Shown here piece by piece: positions 8,028 to 18,438 of a DNA stretch of 64,000 nt. The notes beneath the pieces were generated by a model that was not told the origin of the DNA, searched no databases, and saw only the letters and a program-made list of their open reading frames with translations. Position 1 is the first letter of the stretch. Each line of letters begins with the position of its first letter. The DNA lies in NCBI RefSeq assembly GCF_003112535.1, contig NZ_BEWA01000005.1:478024-542023 (forward strand), read 5' to 3'. A program made the position numbers and the translations under genes. Source of the stretch: Streptomyces rishiriensis. GTDB taxonomy: Bacteria; Actinomycetota; Actinomycetes; Streptomycetales; Streptomycetaceae.

Positions 8028-9626
8028 TTACGGCGTGGGCGTGGCGTGCGGCGTGCAGGTCACGTCCGCCCGGTCCAGCTTCCCGGTGAGGAGGTAGGCG
8101 TCCACCCGGGGGTTGATGCAGGCGTTGACCAGCCCGGTCACGCCGTGGGAGCCCGCGTCCTTCTCGGTGATCAGGCGCGAACCCTTGAAGCGCTGGTGCA
8201 GGCTGACGGCGCCGTCGTACGGGGTGGCGGCGTCATTGGTGGACTGCACGATCATGACCGGCGGCAGGCCCTTGTGGGTGGTGACGTTCACCGGGGTCTG
8301 CTGCTTGACCGGCCAGTAGGCGCACGGGAGGTTCATCCACGCGTTGGCCCAGGTCATGAACGGGTAGTCCTTGTTGAGCCGGGTGTTGTCGTCGTTCCAC
8401 TTCCGCCAGCTGGTGGGCCACTTGGCGTCGGTGCACTCCACGGCCGTGTAGACGGCGTTGCCGTTCTCCGAGGTGATGTTGCCGGCCGTGTCGGTCATGT
8501 CCGGCGCGGCCGCGTCGACCAGCGCCTGGGTGTCTCCCGCGAAGTACTTGCCGAAGACGGTGGCGACCGGGACCCACGAGGAGTCGTAGTACGGGGCGCT
8601 CTGGAAGAAGGAGATCAGCTCCGCCGGACCGACCAGGCCGCCGATGGGGGTCTTCTTCGCCGTGGCGCGCAGCTGGAGCCACTTGCTCTGGACGGCGGCG
8701 CGGGTCGCGCCGAGGTGGAAGGTGGCGTCGTTCTTGGCGACCCAGTCCTCCCAGTCCTTCCAGCGGCCCTCGAAGGCCACGTCCTGGTCGAGGTTGGCCT
8801 CGTACCAGATCTTCTCGCGGGACGGGTTGACGACGCTGTCGACGACCATCCGGCGCACGTGGCCCGGGAAGAGGGTGCCGTAGACGGCGCCGATGTAGGT
8901 GCCGTAGGAGACGCCCAGGTAGTTGAGCTTCTTCTCGCCGAGGGCGGCCCTGATGACGTCCAGGTCGCGCACGGTGTTCGGCGTGGTCATGTACGGCAGC
9001 ATCTCGCCGCTGCGCTCGTAGCAGCCGTCGGCGTACTCGCGGGCGAGCTTGATCTGGGCGAGCTTGTCGGCCTCGCTGCCCGGGACCGGGTCGGCTTTGG
9101 GCGCCTTGACGAACTCCTGCGGGTCGATGCAGGAGATGGGCGCCGAGTGGCCGACGCCGCGCGGGTCGAAGCCCACGAAGTCGTAGGCCTTGGCCACGTT
9201 GGCCCACACGGGCGCCTTGGTGGTGACGCGGCGCGGGAAGCGCATCCCGGAGCCGCCGGGGCCGCCGGGGTTGTACACGAGCGCGCCCTGGCGCTCCTTG
9301 GCCGTGCCCGTGTTGCCGATGCGGTCGACGGCCAGCTTGATCTTCTTGCCGTTCGGCCTCGCGTAGTCCAGCGGGACGGTGACCCAGCCGCACTGGATCG
9401 GCTTCTCCAGGCCCCAGTCAGCCGGGCAGGCCTGCCAGTCGATGCCGGCCTTGGCGGCGCGCTCGGCGGCGACGGCGGCGCCCCGGGCCTCGCGGTCCTG
9501 GCCCGGACGGCCGCTGGCCGCGCCGGCCGTGGGCGCCGCGACGGCACCGGCGATCAGGGTCGCGGTGACGAGTGCGCCCGCCGAGCCCAGCGCTGCGATG
9601 CGCTTGTTCGGTCGTATGTCCTTCAA
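8028..9626 (-). CDS. tap: Secreted tripeptidyl aminopeptidase, alpha/beta hydrolase (S33) family
   Basis: The 532-residue exported peptidase would release N-terminal tripeptides from extracellular proteins. A Sec signal peptide spans residues 1-38 (charged KDIRPNKR, hydrophobic core, AVAAPTAGAASG). NPGGPGGSGM is the oxyanion block typical of the family, and the nucleophile is Ser240 in GVSYGTY. The Asp and His of the triad lie in the C-terminal TAP domain (STNDAATPYDGA; DAGSHGV). Cysteines in the mature part suggest disulfides. The TTG at 9626 is chosen: AGGGGAG stands 7 nt upstream; a second TTG at 9632 is too close to that site. Confidence 0.9.
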   Translation of the reverse strand: MKDIRPNKRIAALGSAGALVTATLIAGAVAAPTAGAASGRPGQDREARGAAVAAERAAKAGIDWQACPADWGLEKPIQCGWVTVPLDYARPNGKKIKLAVDRIGNTGTAKERQGALVYNPGGPGGSGMRFPRRVTTKAPVWANVAKAYDFVGFDPRGVGHSAPISCIDPQEFVKAPKADPVPGSEADKLAQIKLAREYADGCYERSGEMLPYMTTPNTVRDLDVIRAALGEKKLNYLGVSYGTYIGAVYGTLFPGHVRRMVVDSVVNPSREKIWYEANLDQDVAFEGRWKDWEDWVAKNDATFHLGATRAAVQSKWLQLRATAKKTPIGGLVGPAELISFFQSAPYYDSSWVPVATVFGKYFAGDTQALVDAAAPDMTDTAGNITSENGNAVYTAVECTDAKWPTSWRKWNDDNTRLNKDYPFMTWANAWMNLPCAYWPVKQQTPVNVTTHKGLPPVMIVQSTNDAATPYDGAVSLHQRFKGSRLITEKDAGSHGVTGLVNACINPRVDAYLLTGKLDRADVTCTPHATPTP

Positions 9627-9740
9627 GTGCAAACTCCCCTGGTTTATGGCGGCAGGAGGATCCTTGCGGCTGTGGGGCGCCTGAGAAAAGGTGTCGTTGA
9701 CCTTCTTTGCCAATCCGATAACCGGAAAGAGAAGTACCGC

Positions 9741-10499
9741 TCACCGGATGTCCAGCTCGGCGAGCGCCTCGTCCAGCACGCGCCGCAGCCGCAGTCCGTC
9801 GGGCGCGACGGCGGTGACCAGGGCCGCGGGCCCGGCCAGCGGCATGACACAGGCGTGTTCCGCGAGGATCCTGGCCTCCGCCGGCCGCTCCGCGAACTCC
9901 GGCCGCGCCAGGACCAGTTGGCCGATCGCGCGCTGCCCGGCGAGCACGGCGGGGCCGTCCCAGCCGCCGGGCGCGCCGGGCCCGCAGGCCAGTTCCTGGT
10001 CCAGGACGACCCGGCCGGCGATCCGCGCGACCAGTCTGCTGCGGAGCAGGCCGGGCTCCTCCCCCACCCGTCCGAGCACCTGCTCCTCACGCAGCACGAG
10101 CCGGGCCCCGGCGCCGAGGTCGACGCGGGTGACGACGGACAGGTCGCTGCCCTTCGCCGAGATCAACGGCTCGGGCAGCCAGTCAAGTTCACCGTCGTCG
10201 GCGACGGTGAGGCGCACCTCGTAGCGGGCGTCGTCCTTCGTCTGTCCGGGGAGCGCGATGGTCGCGGCGGCCGACCCCACCCGCAGCCGGGCGCCCCCGC
10301 CCACGTCGGCCTCGACGGCGAAGCGGTCACCGCCGAGGGGGCCGCTCATCGCCCCGACGAGGACGACGCGCGCCTCGGCGGCGGTCCCCCGGGTGCGCCG
10401 CAGGGCGAGCGGCCCGTCGCTCGCAAGGACGGGCAGCGCGGTCCCCCCGCGCCCGTCCGCGCGCGCTTCGATCCGGGCGGTGGCGTGCACACCGCCCAT
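9741..10499 (-). CDS. ureD: Urease accessory protein UreD
   Basis: A 252-residue UreD/UreH-type scaffold that delivers nickel to apo-urease together with UreF and UreG. Family features include GGDRFAVEADVGGGARLRVGS near the N-terminus and LISAKGSDLS in the middle. It is the last gene of the operon, 1 nt after the ureG stop. The ATG at 10499 is chosen over an upstream in-frame start at 10556 because the latter lies inside ureG and adds a low-complexity Pro/Gly leader. The sequence is more diverged than the other urease genes, as usual for this family. Confidence 0.88.
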   Translation of the reverse strand: MGGVHATARIEARADGRGGTALPVLASDGPLALRRTRGTAAEARVVLVGAMSGPLGGDRFAVEADVGGGARLRVGSAAATIALPGQTKDDARYEVRLTVADDGELDWLPEPLISAKGSDLSVVTRVDLGAGARLVLREEQVLGRVGEEPGLLRSRLVARIAGRVVLDQELACGPGAPGGWDGPAVLAGQRAIGQLVLARPEFAERPAEARILAEHACVMPLAGPAALVTAVAPDGLRLRRVLDEALAELDIR

Positions 10500-10500
10500 G

Positions 10501-11178
<678 letters not shown>

Positions 11179-11253
11179 AACGGCTCCTAGTCGGCCGGGG
11201 TGGGGCGAAGCCCGGGGTGGGAACGGGGCTTTTTGCGGGGGTGGGGGGGAGAG

Positions 11254-11928
11254 TCACGAGGCGAACAGCCGTACCGGCCACGCCGCATGCACCTCCGCCC
11301 CGATCTCCAGCAGCGGCGCGGACGCGGCGGGCAGCACGTCGAGGCCCTCGGCCGGCACCGCCGACGCGGACGTCACCGCCCGGTCGGCGACCCGGTCCAG
11401 TTCCGGCGCCAGCCGGGCCAGCACCGCCGTCGCCTCGAAGGGATCGAGGCTCAGCAACCGCACCACGGCGGTGGCCGGTCCGCTCACGCTCTCGTACACC
11501 GCGCAGTACGCCGCGTCCGCCGGTCCGAGACCGGCCGCGCGCGCCGTCAGCCCCAGCACCACCGGCTGATGCGCGCCCTTGGGGAACTGCCGTGCCACGG
11601 CGTCCAGTTCGTCGCTCGGCCAGGTGGCTCGGGCGGCCCGCATCAGCTGCCGGCCCAGTCTGCGGGCCGTGGCCCGCAGGGCGGGGGACGGCGTGCGGGC
11701 GTCGGCCGCCGCGTCGAGCCCGGCCGGGTCCACGCCGCCGGCCGCCGCGGCTGCCAGCGCCGCGGCGACCAGTCCCGCCGTGTGCAACCGCCCGCGGCAG
11801 AAGGCCTCCAGGCTCTGTGCGCCGGTGATCCGGCCGGCCTTCACCGCCGCCTCCGCCCCGCCGGAGTGCGCGTGCCCTCCGGCGGGGAAGCGGCCGTCGG
11901 CCAGGACGAGAAGTGCTGTCCTTGTCAC
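11254..11928 (-). CDS. ureF: Urease accessory protein UreF
   Basis: The 224-residue all-helical UreF bridges UreD and UreG in nickel loading. The signature FPAGGHAHSGGAE lies near the N-terminus, and QFPKGAHQPVVLG in the middle. The GTG at 11928 follows GAGG with an 8-nt spacer; upstream the frame stays open but encodes only the antisense of ureC's reading, so it is not part of the gene. The start is 26 nt after the ureC stop. Ala/Arg-rich composition is normal for streptomycete UreF. Confidence 0.92.
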   Translation of the reverse strand: MTRTALLVLADGRFPAGGHAHSGGAEAAVKAGRITGAQSLEAFCRGRLHTAGLVAAALAAAAAGGVDPAGLDAAADARTPSPALRATARRLGRQLMRAARATWPSDELDAVARQFPKGAHQPVVLGLTARAAGLGPADAAYCAVYESVSGPATAVVRLLSLDPFEATAVLARLAPELDRVADRAVTSASAVPAEGLDVLPAASAPLLEIGAEVHAAWPVRLFAS

Positions 11929-11954
11929 GTCGATGTCCTCGCGAGGCCGGGAGG

Positions 11955-13668
<1,714 letters not shown>

Positions 13669-13676
<8 letters not shown>

Positions 13677-13980
13677 CGAGTGCGCCTCCGGTCTCCCCGC
13701 GCAGCCCGGGCACGACACGGGCCCCGCCGAGGGCGACGAGTTCGACGTCGACGGGGATCCCGGGCTCGAAGCGCACGGCGGTGCCGGCGGCGACGTTCAG
13801 CCGCTTGCCGCGGGCGGCCGCACGGTCGAACTCCAGACCGGGGTTGGCCTCGGCGAAGTGGTAGTGGGAGCCGACCTGGACCGGCCGGTCGGCGGCGTTG
13901 AGGACGGTGAGCCGGGTGACCTCCCGGCCCTCGTTGTAGACGATCGCGTCCTCGGCGAAGAGGATCTCTCCGGGAATCAC
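13669..13980 (-). CDS. ureB: Urease subunit beta
   Basis: The 103-residue structural subunit contains [13 protein letters not shown] at the start and [12 protein letters not shown] in the centre, both diagnostic of UreB. It starts with GTG, 14 nt after the ureA stop, and its end overlaps the start of ureC by 8 nt. The gene is separate and not fused to ureA as in some other bacteria. Confidence 0.97.
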
Positions 13981-13994
13981 GGCGGCCTCCCCCG

Positions 13995-14297
13995 TCAGAC
14001 GATCGGGTCGTGGACGGTGACGAGCTTGGTGCCGTCCGGGAACGTGGCCTCGACCTGGACGTCGTGGATCATCTCGGGGATGCCCTCCATGACGTCGTCG
14101 CGGGTCAGCAGCTTGCGACCGGAGGACATGAGCTCGGCGACGGTGCGGCCGTCGCGCGCGCCCTCCAGGATGTGCGACGTGATCAGGGCCACCGCCTCGG
14201 GGTGGTTGAGCCTCAGACCGCGGTCACGCCGTTTCCCGGCGACGTCGGCCGCCACGTGGATCAGCAGCCTCTCCTGCTCGTGCGGGGTCAGTTGCAC
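13995..14297 (-). CDS. ureA: Urease subunit gamma
   Basis: The 100-residue smallest subunit carries [10 protein letters not shown] at the N-terminus and [16 protein letters not shown] and [20 protein letters not shown] towards the end, all typical of UreA. I prefer the GTG at 14297, which gives the standard length and has GAGG 6 nt upstream; an ATG at 14309 would add MRWD. It is the first gene of the six-gene operon. No ureE or nickel permease gene lies beside the operon. Confidence 0.95.
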   Translation of the reverse strand: MQLTPHEQERLLIHVAADVAGKRRDRGLRLNHPEAVALITSHILEGARDGRTVAELMSSGRKLLTRDDVMEGIPEMIHDVQVEATFPDGTKLVTVHDPIV

Positions 14298-14380
14298 GTC
14301 CCACCTCATCCTCGCTCCGGACCGTGCGGGGCCCGGTTGCCGCGGCCACGGGGAGAAAGCCCCTGGTGGCGTGGATCGGC

Positions 14381-14407
14381 AGGCTAGTGGGACCGCATTT
14401 CGAGCAA
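14381..14407 (-). promoter_or_regulatory. Tentative urease operon promoter
   Basis: On the minus strand a TTGCTC element (14407-14402) and TAGCCT (14386-14381) are 15 bp apart, a short spacer. The AT-richer stretch around it (TTAACTTGC) stands out between ureA and the antitoxin gene. A small hairpin (CCACGGGG/CCCCTGG, about 14346-14366) follows in the presumed leader. Confidence 0.3.
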
Positions 14408-14474
14408 GTTAACCAAGCTGTGATCGTCCGTCCCCCGGTATACGGCGGGCCGGGGCGCGGTCAGGAGGGCTCGG

Positions 14475-14753
14475 TCATGACGGGCCCGGTCCCCGGTACT
14501 CCGCCGTGACGCCGAACCGGTGCTGTTCGCGGGGAGCGGAGGCGACCTCGCGCACGGCGGTGACCGAACTGATCACCGGCTGCTCCGCCGGCTGGTCGAG
14601 TTCGTCGAGTCGCTCCAGGTCGGCGGCGGAGACGAGGGCGACGAGGGGTTTGCCGTGCCGGGTCACGACCACGCGCTCTCCGCCGTACACCACGCGGTTG
14701 ATCAGGTCGGCGAGTTCAGCCCTGGCTTGCGTCACCGGAATCTCGTAGGCCAT
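14475..14753 (-). CDS. Phd/YefM-family antitoxin (no toxin beside it)
   Basis: The 92-residue protein begins [20 protein letters not shown], the Phd/YefM DNA-binding fold, followed by [24 protein letters not shown]. Such proteins repress their own operon and neutralise a Doc- or YoeB-type toxin through a flexible C-terminus. No toxin ORF follows: the next gene downstream is ureA. A TAGAAT box (14765-14760) lies 6 nt before the ATG, and the GGAGGT in that gap is too close to act as a normal RBS, so the mRNA may be leaderless. It is divergent from the ClpP-like gene. Confidence 0.85.
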   Translation of the reverse strand: MAYEIPVTQARAELADLINRVVYGGERVVVTRHGKPLVALVSAADLERLDELDQPAEQPVISSVTAVREVASAPREQHRFGVTAEYRGPGPS

Positions 14754-14779
14754 ACCTCCATTCTAACGTCACGTACGTC

Positions 14780-14796
14780 CTGTACATTTTTTACAG
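14780..14796. promoter_or_regulatory. Dyad in the antitoxin/ClpP-like divergent promoter region
   Basis: CTGTA (14780-14784) and TACAG (14792-14796) form a perfect 5-bp inverted repeat around CATTTTT. Such an AT-rich spot is rare here. It lies upstream of the antitoxin -10 box, and Phd-type proteins bind short palindromes, so it could be the antitoxin operator (inference). Confidence 0.4.
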
Positions 14797-14824
14797 ATGC
14801 GCCAGACGCACAAGGAGGGGCACC

Positions 14825-15472
14825 ATGCACCGACCGTCCGCCCGACCGTCCGCTCGTCACGTCCTGCCCGAGTTCACCGAACGCACGAGCGCCGGTCCCC
14901 GGACGCTGGATCCGTACGCGAAGCTGCTGGAGGAACGGATCGTCTTCCTGGGGACGCCGATCGACGACGTCTCGGCCAACGACGTGACAGCGCAGTTCAT
15001 GTACCTGGAGCACAAGGACCCGGACCGGGACATCGCGCTGTACATCAACTCCCCCGGCGGCTCGTTCAGCGCGATGACGGCCCTCTACGACACGATCCGC
15101 TTCGTCACCTGCGACGTCTCCACGACCTGCCTGGGCCGGGCGGACTCGACCGCCGCGGTGCTGCTGGCGGCGGGCGCGCCGGGCAAGCGGTTCGCCCTGC
15201 CGGGGGCGCGGATGACCGTCCGCCAGCCGGCGCTGCCCGGGCCCGTCGAGGGACAGGCGAGCGACCTCGCCGTCCAGGCCGAGGAGCTGGCGCGCACCCG
15301 GGCCGCTCTGGAGGGGATGCTCGTGCGGCACACCGGACGGGCGCCGGAGCAGGTCGCCGCGGACATCGAGCGGGATCTGTTCCTGACCGCCCAGGAGGCC
15401 GTGGGATACGGCCTGGTGGACGGGATCGTCCCCAGCCGCAAGGCGTCCGCCGGCTCCCAGGGCCGGGGGTGA
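14825..15472 (+). CDS. ClpP-like protein lacking the catalytic histidine
   Basis: The 215-residue protein has a full ClpP fold pattern: [12 protein letters not shown], the serine loop [10 protein letters not shown] with Ser108, a handle helix region and [12 protein letters not shown] containing Asp184. The catalytic His that normally sits in an MIHQP-like motif is Arg133 (RMTVRQP), and the usual GQAAS before the serine reads GRADS. A two-of-three triad suggests a structural or regulatory subunit, like plant and cyanobacterial ClpR, and not an active peptidase (inference). RBS AAGGAGG lies 7 nt before the ATG. Housekeeping clpP genes should be elsewhere. Confidence 0.85.
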   Translation: MHRPSARPSARHVLPEFTERTSAGPRTLDPYAKLLEERIVFLGTPIDDVSANDVTAQFMYLEHKDPDRDIALYINSPGGSFSAMTALYDTIRFVTCDVSTTCLGRADSTAAVLLAAGAPGKRFALPGARMTVRQPALPGPVEGQASDLAVQAEELARTRAALEGMLVRHTGRAPEQVAADIERDLFLTAQEAVGYGLVDGIVPSRKASAGSQGRG

Positions 15473-15479
15473 GCCGCCG

Positions 15480-15785
15480 ATGGTGCCCGAGCTGCCTCCG
15501 CTGCCCGCCCTGACACGCGCCGAGGCCGAGTTGATCGACGGTTACCTGGACGTCGTGGATCTGCTCGGCCGCATCAACCCCGCCCACCACGGCGACACCT
15601 ATCGCGGACTGCGCGCCGCGCAGGCGCTGGTGGCCAAGGCGACGGCGCTGCGCGACGCGCTGACGCTGATGCACCAGCGGGGCGAGAGCGAACTGCACGC
15701 GCCGACGCTCGCGCGGGCGCTGCGCGTCCTGGACGGGGAGCGCCGCACGGCGCGCGTCACGCTGCCCCCGCTCGCCGAGAGTTGA
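15480..15785 (+). CDS. Small hypothetical protein after the ClpP-like gene
   Basis: A 101-residue predicted helical protein with no family I recognise. It begins 7 nt after the ClpP-like stop, so it is very likely co-translated with it. The middle (GLRAAQALVAKATALRDALTLM) looks like one long amphipathic helix, and the end is Arg/Leu-rich. There are no membrane segments, signal peptide or Cys residues. Because of the tight spacing it may be an adaptor or partner of the ClpP-like protein; this is inference from position only. Confidence 0.65.
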   Translation: MVPELPPLPALTRAEAELIDGYLDVVDLLGRINPAHHGDTYRGLRAAQALVAKATALRDALTLMHQRGESELHAPTLARALRVLDGERRTARVTLPPLAES

Positions 15786-15984
15786 CTCCGAGGCACCTCC
15801 GGTCCGGACGGCTCGTGGTGTGTGCGTGACGACCGGACCGGAGACGAAACGGCCCAGAAGGCGTACCCCCGTTCGGCAGAGCGTCTACCGTTCCCCCGGA
15901 CACCGAAAAGTTGCGCAAAAGGACGCTCAGCGAGCGGAACGGGGGGCGTCGTGGCTGGTGGGAGGCTCTGAGGCGGCCCGACAC

Positions 15985-16020
15985 CTGATCACCCATCAGA
16001 GTGTTCACCCGAACGGGTGA
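15985..16020. promoter_or_regulatory. Two adjacent inverted repeats upstream of the riboswitch
   Basis: CTGAT-5 nt-ATCAG (15985-15999) is followed by TCACCCG-AA-CGGGTGA (16005-16020). Both are near-perfect dyads in the otherwise gene-free stretch 15786-16139. They lie where the promoter of the riboswitch transcript is expected, so they may be operators; no regulator is identified. A CCCCGCC/GGCGGGG hairpin (16102-16121) follows just before the aptamer. Confidence 0.4.
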
Positions 16021-16139
16021 GTGGTGAGTAACCCCACAAATCCCCGGTTCCATTGGGATTTTCGGACATCGGTGAGCCAAGATCCCTGACTGACGACAAG
16101 CCCCCGCCACAAGAGGCGGGGCGGTCCGGGCGGACGCCG

Positions 16140-16332
16140 AGTCCTGCCGCCGCTCGGATGACCGGTCGACAGAAGTGCATCGGCAGGAGTGGAGGACCCA
16201 AGCACGACGGGTCGCCGGCACGGTCGGCTCCGCGAGGAGCCGTCGGGCCGAGCAGCCCTTGGGGTGAAGCCGCATCCGCGGCCGGGCAACTTCGCCAGCC
16301 CGAATCCGACAGGTCATCCTTCACAGGCGGCT
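16140..16332 (+). ncRNA. c-di-AMP riboswitch (ydaO/yuaA type)
   Basis: The conserved core blocks of the ydaO aptamer appear in order: GAGGACCCAAG (about 16192), TTGGGGTGAAGCC (about 16258-16271), and GCCCGAATCCGACAGG (about 16298-16313). Ends are defined by pairing of GCCGCC (16146-16151) with GGCGGC (16326-16331) and GGATGAC (16156-16162) with GTCATCC (16313-16319). In streptomycetes this class sits before cell-wall hydrolase genes and lowers expression when c-di-AMP is high. The aptamer ends only about 16 nt before the ATG. Confidence 0.88.
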
Positions 16333-16347
16333 GACGAAGGGTTGCGC

Positions 16348-16821
16348 ATGACTGCGCTCAATCGTGTCCCGTCGCTCATGGCCCGAGCCGGTACGGCCTC
16401 GGCGTTCGCCATCGCCGCCGTGGGCGGCTCGATCGTGGTCCCGGGGCTCGCCTCCGACGCCGCGGCCGCCACACCGGCGGCGAAGGCGCTCCAGATCGCG
16501 GCCTCCAAGAAGGGCGCCCCGTACCGGTACGGGGCCACCGGGCCGAAGAGGTTCGACTGCTCGGGGCTCACGCTGTACTCGTACAAGAAGGCCGGCAAGA
16601 GCCTGCCGCGTACGGCGGCCCAGCAGTACAACAAGACCAAGCACGTCTCGGCGTCCAGCCGCAAGGCGGGCGACCTGGTCTTCTTCCACTCGGGGTCGAA
16701 CGTGTACCACGTCGGGATCTACGCGGGTGCGGGCAAGATCTGGCACTCGCCGAAGACCGGCGACGTGGTGAAGCTGCAGAAGATCTGGACCAAGAGCGTC
16801 TGGTACGGCCGGGTGCGCTGA
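16348..16821 (+). CDS. Secreted NlpC/P60 cell-wall hydrolase
   Basis: The 157-residue protein has a signal peptide (about 1-42, ending DAAAA) and an NlpC/P60 peptidase domain that cuts stem-peptide bonds of peptidoglycan. The catalytic Cys71 is in RFDCSGLTLY, with His121 in YHVGIYAG and His133 in WHSPKTG. GAAGGG before the ATG at 16348 is the RBS. There is no separate wall-binding domain, so it is a minimal, single-domain enzyme. Control by the upstream c-di-AMP riboswitch links it to turgor and growth state. Confidence 0.92.
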   Translation: MTALNRVPSLMARAGTASAFAIAAVGGSIVVPGLASDAAAATPAAKALQIAASKKGAPYRYGATGPKRFDCSGLTLYSYKKAGKSLPRTAAQQYNKTKHVSASSRKAGDLVFFHSGSNVYHVGIYAGAGKIWHSPKTGDVVKLQKIWTKSVWYGRVR

Positions 16822-16840
16822 GCCGCCGGTCCACCGAGCC

Positions 16841-16887
16841 TCCCGGGGCGGCGCACGACGTCCTCACGCGCCGTCATCGCCCCGGGA
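16841..16887. terminator. Hairpin at the convergent NlpC / HATPase gene ends
   Basis: TCCCGGGGCG (16841-16850) pairs perfectly with CGCCCCGGGA (16878-16887). The right arm lies in the last codons of the minus-strand gene. The loop is 27 nt, with further GCGC pairing possible inside. Confidence 0.45.
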
Positions 16888-17356
16888 TCTCGCCCTCCGC
16901 CGGGGCCGCCAGCGCTCCGGCCACCGGCTCCGCCGCCGGAACGGCCCACGGCAGCTCGACGGTGACCGTCTTGCCGCCCTCCCGGGTGGGCCGCACTGCG
17001 AGCTTGCCGCCGCACTCCGCGGTCAGCCAGCGAATGATCACCATGCCTCGGCCGTTGTCCTGCTGGACGGCGGCCGGCAGTCGTTTGGGGAAGCGCGGAT
17101 GACTGTCGGTGACACCGATGCGCAGGTGTTCGTCACGGTCGAGGACGAGACCCACCGTGAAGGTGGGTGACTGCCCGAAGGTGTGCTGTACGGCGTTGGT
17201 GGCGAGTTCCGAGACGATCAGCCGGACGGTGTCGGCCGCCTCCGTGTCCGCCGGCAGACCCCATTCGGCGAGGGTGTCGACGACGAATCCGCGGGCCGTG
17301 GAGACCGAGGCGGGATCGCTCGGCAGAGTGACGGATGCTTCCAGGTGATCTGCCAT
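16874..17356 (-). CDS. RsbW-like HATPase regulatory protein
   Basis: The 160-residue protein is a single GHKL ATP-binding domain with N-box LIVSELATNAVQHT and G-box DNGRGMVII. Streptomycetes have many of these as anti-sigma-like factors. It is divergent from an XRE/DUF5753 regulator and a DUF397 protein, which matches the gene sets around whiJ paralogues. In those sets it probably modulates the HTH protein and not a sigma factor (known association, function inferred). The C-terminal Ala/Pro-rich tail is likely disordered. Confidence 0.88.
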   Translation of the reverse strand: MADHLEASVTLPSDPASVSTARGFVVDTLAEWGLPADTEAADTVRLIVSELATNAVQHTFGQSPTFTVGLVLDRDEHLRIGVTDSHPRFPKRLPAAVQQDNGRGMVIIRWLTAECGGKLAVRPTREGGKTVTVELPWAVPAAEPVAGALAAPAEGEIPGR

Positions 17357-17481
17357 GGCGACGTCGTCCCTTTCCCACGGGACCGGAGTCCGACACGGTG
17401 CGTGTGGTTCGAGTACGGTCCCGGACTGGTGCTCGTCGCCAGACTGCCATTACCGCGTCGGTCACGGGTGGCGATCCATCA

Positions 17482-17497
17482 AGATATGCATATATCT
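17482..17497. promoter_or_regulatory. AT-rich dyad between the HATPase and WhiJ-like genes
   Basis: AGATAT-GCAT-ATATCT, a perfect 6-bp inverted repeat, lies in the 212-bp divergent intergenic region. It is the most AT-rich spot nearby and could be the binding site of the adjacent HTH protein, a -10 region, or both. Confidence 0.45.
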
Positions 17498-17568
17498 GTC
17501 GCCCGATGCGGTGAACTCTGCGACGGCAGGGCGTATTCGGTCGGCCCGTGAGGAGTAAGGAGGAGCCT

Positions 17569-18429
17569 GTGCAGCACGGACCCGCAGTGCGCCGCCGGAA
17601 ACTGGGCGCGGAACTGCGCACCCTACGCGCCCAGGCCGGCCTCACCAGTGGTGAGGCTGCCCGCCTCGTGGGCTGGCACCAGTCCAAGGTGAGCCGCATC
17701 GAGACCGGCATCAGCGGATCAAAACCGGCCGATGTGCGGTTACTCCTCGACGTCTACGGCGTGACCGATCAGCGCCTGCGGGATCTGATGCTGGCCCTCG
17801 CGGGCGCGGGCGACGGCGGTGGCCGGGACCACTGGTGGCACGCCTACCGCGGGGTGCTGCCGCCCGCGTACCGGGACTTCATCAGCCTGGAGGCGCAGGC
17901 GAGCGCGATGCGCACGCTGGAGACGAGCGTGGTGCCGGGTCTGCTGCAGACGCCCGAGTACGCGCGTGCGGTGACCAGCGCGGCCGTGGAGGGGGCCGAG
18001 GAGGAGCAGCTCGACACCCTGGTGGAGGTGCGGATGGCCCGACAGGACGTGCTGCGGGCGCAGCCGCCGCTGGAGCTCGACGCGGTGCTGGACGAGGCGG
18101 TGCTGCGGCGGGAGGTCGGCGGCCCAGAGGTGATGGCCCGCCAGCTCGGCCGGCTCGTGGAGGCCGCCCGGCTGCCCCAGGTGCGGTTGCAGGTTCTGCC
18201 GTTCTCGGCCGGAGCGCATATCGGGGTAACCGGCCCTTTCGTTATCTTCTCATTTTCGCGCACTTCTGATCTGGATGTGGTCGTTCTCGACCACTTGACG
18301 AGTAGCCTCTATCTCGAACGGAAAGAAGACCTCCAGGCCTACACCGAGGCCTTCAACGCCCTTGGGACGCACGCCCTTTCGCCCGAGGACTCATCTGATT
18401 ACATCGCCGCGATAGCCGACGGCGCGTAA
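17569..18429 (+). CDS. WhiJ-like XRE-family regulator (HTH + DUF5753)
   Basis: The 286-residue protein has an N-terminal XRE helix-turn-helix (about 10-65; LTSGEAARLVGWHQSKVSRIE) and a DUF5753 domain (about 95-280; SLEAQASAMRTLETSVVPGLLQTPEYARA). This pair defines the WhiJ-type repressors of development in Streptomyces. The GTG at 17569 has AAGGAGGA just upstream; the GTG at 17548 has none. The DUF397 gene follows after 9 nt, so the two form an operon. Confidence 0.92.
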   Translation: MQHGPAVRRRKLGAELRTLRAQAGLTSGEAARLVGWHQSKVSRIETGISGSKPADVRLLLDVYGVTDQRLRDLMLALAGAGDGGGRDHWWHAYRGVLPPAYRDFISLEAQASAMRTLETSVVPGLLQTPEYARAVTSAAVEGAEEEQLDTLVEVRMARQDVLRAQPPLELDAVLDEAVLRREVGGPEVMARQLGRLVEAARLPQVRLQVLPFSAGAHIGVTGPFVIFSFSRTSDLDVVVLDHLTSSLYLERKEDLQAYTEAFNALGTHALSPEDSSDYIAAIADGA

Positions 18430-18438
18430 GGAGGCACC

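Noticed and set aside
15820..16020. Possible 66-codon gene before the riboswitch
   Set aside because: No RBS, basic low-complexity product, and it overlaps the promoter dyads.
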